From contig CAZKBI010000029.1 of the NCBI GenBank assembly GCA_964551195.1, positions 1 to 7,225 on the forward strand: a DNA stretch of 7,225 nucleotides. The letters run 5' to 3'. Below the pieces are notes generated by a model. The model saw only the letters and a list, made by a program, of their open reading frames with translations. It ran no database searches and was not told where the DNA came from. The translations under genes were made by a program, and so were the position numbers. Source of the stretch: CAYZPB01 sp964551195. GTDB taxonomy: Bacteria > Bacillota > Bacilli > Tepidibacillales > Tepidibacillaceae. The number at the start of each line of letters is the position of its first letter. The stretch's first letter is position 1. Of the stretch, positions 1 to 5,464 are shown in pieces.

Positions 1-536
1 ATTGGAAACTCACTGGTGTTGGGGGAAATGTTGATGAATCTGGTACGATAACAATTATGGAGCCTTCGCAGAGAACCTTAATTGCTAGTTATGATGGTTA
101 TAGTGCCTCCTTACCGCTTAGTATTGGTGATGGCGGCGTGACTGAAGAGGACCCTCTAGCCAAACGTGAAATCCGATTAGTCCTTGGTCAGAAAAAAGCA
201 AAAATTGCTGAGCAGGAAATCAGTTTAGATCAGGCTCCACTTGTTAAGGACGGTCGCACCTATATTCCAATTCGTGCGGTAACAGAATTACTTGGTGCCT
301 ACGTTGAATGGATTAGTGAAGAACAAAAAGTCGACATTATCTATGATCTTAACATTTATCAGTTATGGCTTAATAAGCCAACAATTAATGCAGCCGGACT
401 GCGCGACGCTATTGATGCAGCACCTTTTGTTACTAAGGGCCGCACCATGGTACCAGTTCGCGCCTTAAGTGAAAGCTTCGGACTGTATGTTGATTACAAC
501 AGCCAAGATCGTTCAATAACAATTAAAGAACGCTAA
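1..536 (+). CDS. Stalk-domain (copper amine oxidase N-terminal-like) exported protein, C-terminal part
   Basis: The frame is open from base 3 with no stop, so this is the 3' end of a longer gene. The ATG at 57 is probably internal; 177 residues are visible. Residues 1 to about 45 (ending in LPLSIGDGG) look like the end of a beta-rich Ig-like module. Two tandem copies of a stalk unit follow: the first contains VKDGRTYIPIRAVTELLG and the second VTKGRTMVPVRALSESFG. Each runs on to a short hydrophobic strand (VDIIYD, SITIKER). This pattern fits Pfam Cu_amine_oxidN1, common as repeats in secreted or surface proteins of Bacillota. Despite the family name, no amine oxidase catalytic domain is visible. 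In related Bacillota proteins this arrangement can sit behind a phosphodiester glycosidase or other enzyme domain, but that part is outside the window, so the activity is unknown. I see no convincing terminator before the next gene. Confidence 0.85.
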   Translation, partial: WKLTGVGGNVDESGTITIMEPSQRTLIASYDGYSASLPLSIGDGGVTEEDPLAKREIRLVLGQKKAKIAEQEISLDQAPLVKDGRTYIPIRAVTELLGAYVEWISEEQKVDIIYDLNIYQLWLNKPTINAAGLRDAIDAAPFVTKGRTMVPVRALSESFGLYVDYNSQDRSITIKER

Positions 537-602
537 TCAGCAACTGTTGGTGTAACAAAGAAAACAATTTGCGCTTAATCTACTGCGGCATATTGTCGCT
601 TA

Positions 603-611
603 TGGTATAAT
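603..611 (+). promoter_or_regulatory. Extended -10 promoter for the small secreted protein gene
   Basis: TGGTATAAT matches the extended -10 consensus TGnTATAAT perfectly. The -35 region about 17 bases upstream (around 583-588) is poor, which is usual for extended -10 promoters. Transcription would begin near 618. That places the upstream in-frame ATG at 613 at or before the transcript start and supports the ATG at 649 as the real start. Confidence 0.55.
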
Positions 612-648
612 TATGTCAATGATTTTACAAAAGGATGGGGGCTACATT

Positions 649-1083
649 ATGAGTAAAAAATTTAAAATTATTTCTATTCTTCTTATAATTTGTTTAATCG
701 GGGCAGCAACCGTTATTGCAGGTCCGGGATCAACTGATGATCCACTAGTTACTAAGAGCTATGTTGACGAAAAAATTCGTCAGGTTGCTGGCACAGGTGG
801 TGGCGGTGGTGGAAGTTCTGAGATAGTTTCCATCGAACTTAAGTCTGGAGATATTCTGATAGCTGGTTCGGGCTCAGAATTTATTCTACGTAGTGGTAAA
901 GCTACTGCTTACGGCGATGGTAGCAACGGAATTCCTAATCTAACAGGTGGGACAGATATTGCAATCGGTAGAACAATTCCAACTAATAGCCTATTAATTT
1001 TTCCACGTGACGATGGGCGCGGTATCAAAATAACTGCTGGACCGGCTTGGGTCATGATTCGAGGATCATATACAATAAAGTAA
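649..1083 (+). CDS. Small secreted protein of unknown function
   Basis: The product is 144 residues. The ATG at 649 was chosen because a GGATGGGGG ribosome binding site (633-641) lies 7 bases upstream; the in-frame ATG at 613 overlaps the promoter. Residues 1-24 form a signal peptide: SKKFK basic start, hydrophobic core ISILLIICLIGAATV, and a likely cleavage site after VIA. The mature protein begins GPGSTDDPLVTKSYVDEKI, followed by six consecutive Gly at 50-55. A compact C-terminal domain (about 58-144) follows, with ILRSGKATAYGDG, LLIFPRDDGRGI and VMIRGSYTIK. From memory, similar short secreted proteins with the PGS-DDPLVT-SYV start and an R-DGRG motif occur in Clostridia, without a known function. 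There is no lipobox or sortase signal, so it is probably released or loosely wall-associated. It follows another exported protein but has its own promoter. Confidence 0.8.
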   Translation: MSKKFKIISILLIICLIGAATVIAGPGSTDDPLVTKSYVDEKIRQVAGTGGGGGGSSEIVSIELKSGDILIAGSGSEFILRSGKATAYGDGSNGIPNLTGGTDIAIGRTIPTNSLLIFPRDDGRGIKITAGPAWVMIRGSYTIK

Positions 1084-1093
1084 ATATTAGTGG

Positions 1094-1116
1094 CGCTGCC
1101 CGTCTTATAGGCAGCG
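1094..1116 (+). terminator. Hairpin after the small secreted protein gene, possible terminator
   Basis: CGCTGCC (1094-1100) and GGCAGCG (1110-1116) are perfect complements with a 9-base loop, starting 10 bases after the stop codon. An outer AATATT/AATATT pairing (1083-1088 with 1122-1127) could lengthen it across internal mismatches. The tail TTCTCAATATT is only weakly U-rich, so termination is plausible rather than certain. It lies between convergent genes and could serve either strand. Confidence 0.5.
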
Positions 1117-1134
1117 TTCTCAATATTAAACATG

Positions 1135-1234
1135 NNNNNNNNNNNNNNNNNNNNNNNNNNNNNNNNNNNNNNNNNNNNNNNNNNNNNNNNNNNNNNNNNN
1201 NNNNNNNNNNNNNNNNNNNNNNNNNNNNNNNNNN
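1135..1234. other. Assembly gap, 100 N
   Basis: Exactly 100 unknown bases, the conventional placeholder for a scaffold gap of unknown size. It separates the hairpin after the small secreted protein gene from the 3' end of gpsB. The true amount of missing DNA may differ greatly and could contain genes. Reading frames drawn through it are not meaningful. Confidence 0.9.
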
Positions 1235-1242
1235 TCGCTATG

Positions 1243-1533
1243 TTAGTTTCTCCCGTATACAACTTTCTCTAATGATTCAAGCCGCCGCAATAAATCATCT
1301 AGCGGTAAGCGTTCTTCAACTAGCTCGCGCATCGATGGCTTAGGAGCAGTAGCTGCTCGTGGACTAGCCTGACCAGTATTAGCCTGTAGCTCACGTCGCA
1401 GTGCACGATTCTCTTCAATCAGACGCGCGTAATCCTGAATAATTTTATCAAGAAACTCATTTACCTCAGCAACATTATATCCGCGAAAAGAGTTTTTAAA
1501 CTCCTTTTCAAAAATATCTTCCGGTGTTAACAT
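1243..1533 (-). CDS. gpsB: GpsB-like cell division / wall synthesis coordinator (DivIVA family)
   Basis: This is a 96-residue cytoplasmic protein. The N-terminal DivIVA-type membrane-binding and coiled-coil domain covers residues 1 to about 46, with TPEDIFEKEFKNSFRGYN, then EVNEFLDKIIQDY and the helix LIEENRALRREL. A flexible Ala/Pro-rich linker (about 50-72) leads to a short C-terminal helix, LLRRLESLEKVVYG. That closely resembles the C-terminal trimerisation segment of Bacillus GpsB (ILKRLSNLEKHVFG). Length and layout fit GpsB (about 98 residues) better than full DivIVA. GpsB docks penicillin-binding proteins and other division factors, shuttling wall synthesis between septum and side wall. 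Of the Bacillus groove residues Tyr25, Asp31 and Asp35, the aligned residues here are Tyr19, Asn25 and Asp29. The start at 1533 has a GGGGG-type ribosome binding site (1541-1545) 7 bases upstream; the ATG at 1554 lies beyond that site and was rejected. A DivIVA-domain paralogue is the alternative name. Confidence 0.88.
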   Translation of the reverse strand: MLTPEDIFEKEFKNSFRGYNVAEVNEFLDKIIQDYARLIEENRALRRELQANTGQASPRAATAPKPSMRELVEERLPLDDLLRRLESLEKVVYGRN

Positions 1534-1577
1534 ACTCTCGCCCCCTCTTAACATTTATCTTTTCTTAACTTTAGGAT

Positions 1578-1583
1578 ATCATA
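1578..1583 (-). promoter_or_regulatory. Possible -10 element of the gpsB promoter
   Basis: On the minus strand this reads TATGAT, one mismatch from the -10 consensus, 44 bases upstream of the gpsB start. No good -35 is visible 16-18 bases upstream, so the call is tentative. It lies back to back with the metK promoter. Confidence 0.3.
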
Positions 1584-1615
1584 TAATTAAGTTAGATAAA
1601 AGCAGATTTTCTATA

Positions 1616-1644
1616 TTGACAATATGTGAAGATTATTCTAATAT
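1616..1644 (+). promoter_or_regulatory. SigA-type promoter of metK
   Basis: A perfect -35 TTGACA (1616-1621) is separated by 17 bases from TAATAT (1639-1644, 4 of 6 matches to the -10). Predicted transcription start is near 1651, leaving a leader of about 59 bases before the metK start. The in-frame GTG at 1626 falls inside this promoter, which argues against the longer metK reading. Confidence 0.65.
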
Positions 1645-1696
1645 CAAGCGGTAAGTATTTAATAAAAGTGGAACGCATTATTGATGTGGTTCGCTT

Positions 1697-1702
1697 AGGA
1701 GG
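1697..1702 (+). promoter_or_regulatory. metK ribosome binding site deciding a TTG start
   Basis: A perfect AGGAGG sits 7 bases before the TTG at 1710. No ATG lies nearby in frame, and the conserved MetK N-terminus begins directly after this codon, so TTG is the initiator. Confidence 0.85.
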
Positions 1703-1709
1703 TATAAGA

Positions 1710-2870
1710 TTGGCTGAAACAAAAAGGAATTTCCTATTCACTTCGGAATCAGTAACGGAGGGGCACCCTGACAAAATGTGTGACCAGATTTCTGACGCAA
1801 TTCTTGACGCAATTATAGCTGAGGATCCCTTAGCGCGTGTGGCGGCAGAGACGTCGATTAGTACAGGGATGGTCCTTGTCGCTGGAGAAATATCGACAAC
1901 CTGCTACGTAGATATTGCTAGAATAGTAAGGAATACCATCAAGGAGATTGGTTATACTCGAGGTAAGTATGGGTTTGATGCTGATACTTGTGCTGTTTTA
2001 CTTTCAATAGATGAACAATCGCCCGATATTGCACAGGGTGTTGACCTGGGACTTGAGCAGCTTGGAGCAGGTGATCAGGGTCTAATGTTTGGTTACGCTT
2101 GTAATGAGACACCGGAATTAATGCCGCTAGCGATTGAGCTATCGCATCGTTTAGCACGCAGACTGGCTCTAGTTCGCAAAGAGAAGCAGCTCAGCTATCT
2201 GCGCCCAGATGGTAAGACGCAGGTTACAGTCGAGTATGTTGACGATCTGCCGAAACGGATTGATACCATTGTTATCTCAGCTCAGCATCATCCAGACGTA
2301 GCAATCGAGCAGCTGGCGAAAGATATTAAGGAGTATGTAATTAAGCCGATTATTCCGGCTGAACTACTAGATGAAGATACCAGAATATATATTAATCCAA
2401 CAGGACGTTTTGTAATTGGTGGGCCACAAGGTGACGCCGGTTTAACAGGTCGCAAAATCATTGTCGATACCTACGGTGGCTATGCACGTCATGGTGGTGG
2501 TGCTTTCTCTGGTAAGGATCCAACAAAAGTTGACCGCTCAGCAGCCTATGGCGCTCGTTATGTCGCTAAACAACTCGTTGCCGCAGGGATTGCCGATAAA
2601 TGTGAGCTACAGCTTGCCTATGCAATTGGTGTTACGCAGCCCGTTTCGATTGGAGTTAATACTTTTGGTTCAGGTAAACTTAGTGAAAGTAGAATCATCG
2701 AAATTATTAAGGAAGAATTTGATCTGAGTCCGGCTGGAATTATTAATGCACTTGGATTACGCCAACCGATTTATCAACAGGTGGCGGCGTATGGGCATTT
2801 TGGTCGAAGCGATTTAGATCTGCCTTGGGAGCGATTAGATAAAGTGGAAAAGATTAGCAAATATTTGTGA
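1710..2870 (+). CDS. metK: S-adenosylmethionine synthetase (methionine adenosyltransferase)
   Basis: MetK makes S-adenosylmethionine from methionine and ATP, releasing phosphate and pyrophosphate; it is a cytoplasmic tetramer. With the TTG start the protein is 386 residues, close to the 384-400 usual for bacterial MetK. Visible motifs are FTSESVTEGHPDK near the N-terminus (His19, Asp21 and Lys22 of the ATP/metal site), the first family signature GAGDQGLMFGY (119-129), the second signature GGGAFSGKD (262-270, phosphate-binding loop), and GRFVIGGPQGDAGLTGRK (232-249). All three domains appear complete. It is divergent from gpsB, has its own strong promoter and is followed by a hairpin with a T-rich tail, so it is probably monocistronic. 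The leader of about 59 bases is too short for a SAM-I riboswitch. Identification is secure. Confidence 0.98.
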   Translation: MAETKRNFLFTSESVTEGHPDKMCDQISDAILDAIIAEDPLARVAAETSISTGMVLVAGEISTTCYVDIARIVRNTIKEIGYTRGKYGFDADTCAVLLSIDEQSPDIAQGVDLGLEQLGAGDQGLMFGYACNETPELMPLAIELSHRLARRLALVRKEKQLSYLRPDGKTQVTVEYVDDLPKRIDTIVISAQHHPDVAIEQLAKDIKEYVIKPIIPAELLDEDTRIYINPTGRFVIGGPQGDAGLTGRKIIVDTYGGYARHGGGAFSGKDPTKVDRSAAYGARYVAKQLVAAGIADKCELQLAYAIGVTQPVSIGVNTFGSGKLSESRIIEIIKEEFDLSPAGIINALGLRQPIYQQVAAYGHFGRSDLDLPWERLDKVEKISKYL

Positions 2871-2883
2871 AATATTGTATAGT
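2854..2883 (+). promoter_or_regulatory. Weak candidate promoter at the metK 3' end
   Basis: TTAGCA (2854-2859, 4 of 6 matches to the -35) is separated by 18 bases from TATAGT (2878-2883, 5 of 6 matches to the -10). If active it would drive the diguanylate cyclase-comF operon through a leader containing the hairpin at 2921-2949. No better promoter is visible between metK and base 3005. Confidence 0.25.
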
Positions 2884-2920
2884 ATGAGAAAGAGATAAGC
2901 TAAAATAGAAATGACGTCAT

Positions 2921-2959
2921 GGGGGTACTTATTTATTGTAGGTAGCCCCTTTTATTATT
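2921..2959 (+). terminator. Rho-independent terminator after metK
   Basis: The GGGG (2921-2924) pairs with CCCC (2946-2949). After one G-G mismatch, TACTT (2926-2930) pairs with AGGTA (2940-2944), one pair being a wobble, leaving a 9-base loop. The tail TTTTATTATT is U-rich. It begins 51 bases after the metK stop. If the weak promoter at 2854-2883 is used, the same hairpin would sit in the next operon's leader. Confidence 0.65.
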
Positions 2960-3004
2960 ACATAGATAACAATATAAAGAGATAAAGAGACAGGGGAAAT
3001 TATA

Positions 3005-3262
3005 ATGAAAGATCAACGACTGGCAAGAAGAAAAGCAATTAGTTTGACAATTTTTATGTTGGGTGCGTTAGTGCTTGCTATTTATGTTGCCCTTAATTAT
3101 TGGCCCTCCTTAATGCCAGCTGATCTACTAATACTTCTAATCTATTTAGTCCTTCTCGTAATTCTGGAGAGTTTCCCGATTGCTATTGGGCGTACTGATA
3201 TTACCTTTGGCTTCGCGCTTTCCTTCATAGCCTTTCTTCAATACGGACTAGTTGTGGAGATG
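3005..3262 (+). CDS. Membrane-anchored diguanylate cyclase, N-terminal part (cut by assembly gap)
   Basis: Eighty-six residues are visible before the gap. The ATG at 3005 has AGGGGA (2992-2997) 7 bases upstream. After a basic start (KDQRLARRKA) there are about three hydrophobic segments, near residues 12-30, 38-57 and 66-84. They are linked by polar turns such as ESFPIAIGRTDI. This looks like the start of a multi-pass sensor region of the kind found before GAF-GGDEF domains in Bacillota. The frame is still open at the gap. I infer that this and the fragment starting at 3363 are one gene because both lie on the same strand, this part has only the membrane region, and the other lacks a start. 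If so, the missing coding length must be a multiple of three. Two separate genes cannot be excluded. Confidence 0.75.
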
Positions 3263-3362
3263 NNNNNNNNNNNNNNNNNNNNNNNNNNNNNNNNNNNNNN
3301 NNNNNNNNNNNNNNNNNNNNNNNNNNNNNNNNNNNNNNNNNNNNNNNNNNNNNNNNNNNNNN
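3263..3362. other. Assembly gap, 100 N, inside the diguanylate cyclase gene
   Basis: Exactly 100 unknown bases, a placeholder rather than measured sequence. By analogy with full-length membrane-GAF-GGDEF proteins, the missing part should hold the rest of the membrane region and most of a GAF domain, which is more than 100 bases. The apparent frame change across it is an artefact of the placeholder length. Confidence 0.9.
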
Positions 3363-4019
3363 GATATTGACGTTCTGAATCTTTTTGCTTCACAGGCTGC
3401 ATTGGCAATTAACAATGCGATGAATTACAAGGTGGTTGAGGAACGCAGTTTAATTGATGGACTGACGAAGCTGTATAACTATCGAGCTTTTATTGATATT
3501 CTATCGGAAACGCTGGCTGAGGCTGAGGCGAATAATACTCCGGTTGCATTACTAATGATCGATATTGACCACTTTAAAAAGATTAATGATACCTATGGGC
3601 ATCAAGCTGGAAATCAGGTTTTAAGTGAGTTGTCGAAGTTGTTTGTCATTTTTACGCGAACTGGTGATGTTCTATCTCGTTTCGGTGGGGAAGAGTTTGC
3701 GATTATTATTCCGCAAGCAACAGAAGAACTTGCTTTTGAGATTGCCGAGAGGATTCGCAAAAAGGTAGAAGAGCATAATTTTGTGCTTACAGATACACTT
3801 GATGGGACTGCTGAAACGGTTAAGCTGACAGTTAGTATCGGTATAGCTACATATCCGGAACCAGCTGAAGCAGTTAATGATTTAATTATTTTTAGTGATC
3901 GTGCGCTTTATTATGGTGCTAAAAGAAAGGGTAGGAATAAGGTTGCAATCTATCGGCCTACTGACAAGGATGATTGGGCAGGTGGAGTCGGTGGTAGGAA
4001 CGGGGTAAACAGCGATTAA
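3363..4019 (+). CDS. GAF-GGDEF diguanylate cyclase, C-terminal part
   Basis: The product makes the second messenger cyclic di-GMP from two GTP. The visible 218 residues begin in the last helix of a GAF-like domain (LFASQAALAINNAMNY, residues 7-22), which joins a complete GGDEF domain. Motifs in order are DGLTKLYN (32-39), the metal and substrate segment MIDIDHFKKINDTYGH (65-80; Asp67, Asn75, Asp76), the active-site GGEEF (108-112), VSIGIATYP, and the closing ALYYGAKRKGRN. All key catalytic residues are present, so it should be an active cyclase. RTGD (99-102), five residues before GGEEF, is a textbook RxxD inhibitory site, predicting feedback inhibition by cyclic di-GMP. There is no EAL or HD-GYP domain. 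A Gly/Asp-rich tail ends the protein. The stop is 2 bases before comFA, so the genes are probably co-transcribed and translationally coupled. Confidence 0.93.
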   Translation, partial: DIDVLNLFASQAALAINNAMNYKVVEERSLIDGLTKLYNYRAFIDILSETLAEAEANNTPVALLMIDIDHFKKINDTYGHQAGNQVLSELSKLFVIFTRTGDVLSRFGGEEFAIIIPQATEELAFEIAERIRKKVEEHNFVLTDTLDGTAETVKLTVSIGIATYPEPAEAVNDLIIFSDRALYYGAKRKGRNKVAIYRPTDKDDWAGGVGGRNGVNSD

Positions 4020-4021
4020 AT

Positions 4022-5464
4022 ATGTTATTAGGTAAGAAATACGACGAGTGGTTGGTTAACGATTATCCGATTTTAGAGGGCAGGTTGCTCCTCTGGCAAG
4101 AGGTGCTTGGGTGTTTGCAATCACGCGATTATGTGGAGAATGAGATTAAAGGCTTGCTACGGCTGGCCTATTTAGAAGGAAAAATTGAGATTAAGAGTGC
4201 TGTAAGTACTGCTGGTAAGCGACTCCTTTGTGAGCGTTGCGGCGGTAGCGAGCAGATTATAATTCAGGAGTGCGCTAGTTGTCAGGAGCTGTGCGCAACC
4301 TGTGAAGCCTGTTTAAGTCAGGGGCGTGCAACTACATGTACGCCGCTTTTTTATTTTAAGGCTCTGAGCGCTGTGGGGAGTGAGAGTGCGAGAGTTGCTG
4401 TGAGTAAGGGTGCGCTAATGCCGACCATCAATTATTCACCTGAACAGAAGCGAGTAGTTACTAGCATTGAGCTCTTCATGCGTAGTGACAAGCACCAACT
4501 CTTTCTCCTCTGGGCGGTTACCGGTGCCGGCAAAACTGAGCTCTGCTATCCAGCAATTAGTTATGCTTTAGAACGTGGTAAGCGAGTTCTTTTTACAGCA
4601 CCACGCAAGGATGTAATTCGCGAATTGGCGGTTCGTTTCAAACGCGACTTTCCTAGTGTAGCTATTTCCGCCCTATATGCTGATAGTCCGGATCGCGCGC
4701 AGGCCGCTCAATTTTACTTGGCAACATCACAGCAGACCATCCGTTTCTATAAGTATTTTGATTTAGTAATTATTGATGAACTCGATGCTTATCCCTATCA
4801 TAACAATCCTCGGCTGCAAGGCTATGTTGAGCGCGCAAGCAAAGATGATGCCAAACAAATTATGATGACCGCAACCCCGCCTCGAGAATGGCAAGTGAAA
4901 TTGGGTAGAACAGACAGTTTAATGCATGAGATCCTGCCTATGCGTTACCATCAGCAGCCTTTACCTCTCCCTCGCGTTATAATTACCAATAATTATTATC
5001 AGGTTATAGAGCAATTCCTAATCAAGTTAGAAAGGTGTAAAGGCAAGGGTTTAATCTTCGCACCAACGGTGAGCGCAGTTAAAAAATGGACACGACAGAT
5101 AAACTTGTGGTTTTCAGGAAAATATTTTGTAGAAATAAAAGGGATTCACGCAGGTGATCGCGAATATAGTAAACAGGTGGATAAATTTAGGCAGGGTGAG
5201 TTGTCTTGTCTAGTAACAACGACAATTCTTGAACGCGGCGTAACCTTTGCTAATCTACACGTACTAGTTCTTGATGCCGGCGATAATATTTATGATGAAT
5301 CTACACTTGTGCAGATTGCCGGTCGTGTTGGTCGCAATGCCGATTATCCAAAAGGCATGGTCTGGTTTGTTTCACCTTGGCGAACCAAGGCGCTCAAATA
5401 TTCAGTCAAACAGGTTAGGAGGATGAATCAGCGCGCATGTTTAAAAAGTTCTTCCAGGCTTTAA
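4022..5464 (+). CDS. comFA: ComFA, DNA-uptake helicase/translocase
   Basis: ComFA is a membrane-associated superfamily 2 ATPase that helps pull single-stranded transforming DNA into the cytoplasm. The 480 residues match the family size (about 460). Residues 70-106 form a Cys-rich zinc module: CERC (70-73), CASC (84-87), CATC (91-94), Cys97 and Cys106. The helicase core follows: Walker A AVTGAGKT (165-172), APRKDVIRELA, Walker B DELD (252-255, in place of the more usual DEVD), TATPP (283-287), LIFAPTV, TTTILERGVTF (399-409) and the arginine-finger motif QIAGRVGRN (431-439). No motif is missing, so it should be an active ATPase. The start at 4022 lacks a well-placed ribosome binding site (GGGG at 4002-4005 is 16 bases away), and the upstream stop is 2 bases before it, suggesting translational coupling. 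It overlaps comFC by 28 bases. PriA-type helicases share the fold, but the layout and the comFC neighbour fit ComFA. Confidence 0.93.
   Translation: MLLGKKYDEWLVNDYPILEGRLLLWQEVLGCLQSRDYVENEIKGLLRLAYLEGKIEIKSAVSTAGKRLLCERCGGSEQIIIQECASCQELCATCEACLSQGRATTCTPLFYFKALSAVGSESARVAVSKGALMPTINYSPEQKRVVTSIELFMRSDKHQLFLLWAVTGAGKTELCYPAISYALERGKRVLFTAPRKDVIRELAVRFKRDFPSVAISALYADSPDRAQAAQFYLATSQQTIRFYKYFDLVIIDELDAYPYHNNPRLQGYVERASKDDAKQIMMTATPPREWQVKLGRTDSLMHEILPMRYHQQPLPLPRVIITNNYYQVIEQFLIKLERCKGKGLIFAPTVSAVKKWTRQINLWFSGKYFVEIKGIHAGDREYSKQVDKFRQGELSCLVTTTILERGVTFANLHVLVLDAGDNIYDESTLVQIAGRVGRNADYPKGMVWFVSPWRTKALKYSVKQVRRMNQRACLKSSSRL

Noticed and set aside
57..536. Copper amine oxidase enzyme
   Set aside because: The match is to the small stalk domain named after that enzyme. 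No catalytic region or topaquinone motif is visible.
909..1343. Open frames on both strands running through the first N gap
   Set aside because: They are open only because N cannot encode a stop. The sequence on each side belongs to the small secreted protein and gpsB.
1626..1709. N-terminal extension of MetK from the GTG at 1626
   Set aside because: The GTG lies between the -35 and -10 of the metK promoter, has no ribosome binding site, and would add 28 residues not seen in MetK. The TTG at 1710 behind AGGAGG fits the family start.
2461..2727. Second open frame inside metK
   Set aside because: It is an out-of-frame shadow of a strongly conserved gene, with no ribosome binding site.
2884..3004. 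Cyclic di-GMP riboswitch before the diguanylate cyclase
   Set aside because: The leader shows none of the conserved GEMM core I would expect, only the metK-type hairpin.
3005..4019. True frameshift in the diguanylate cyclase
   Set aside because: The frame difference arises only from the 100-base placeholder. Both flanks are cleanly open.
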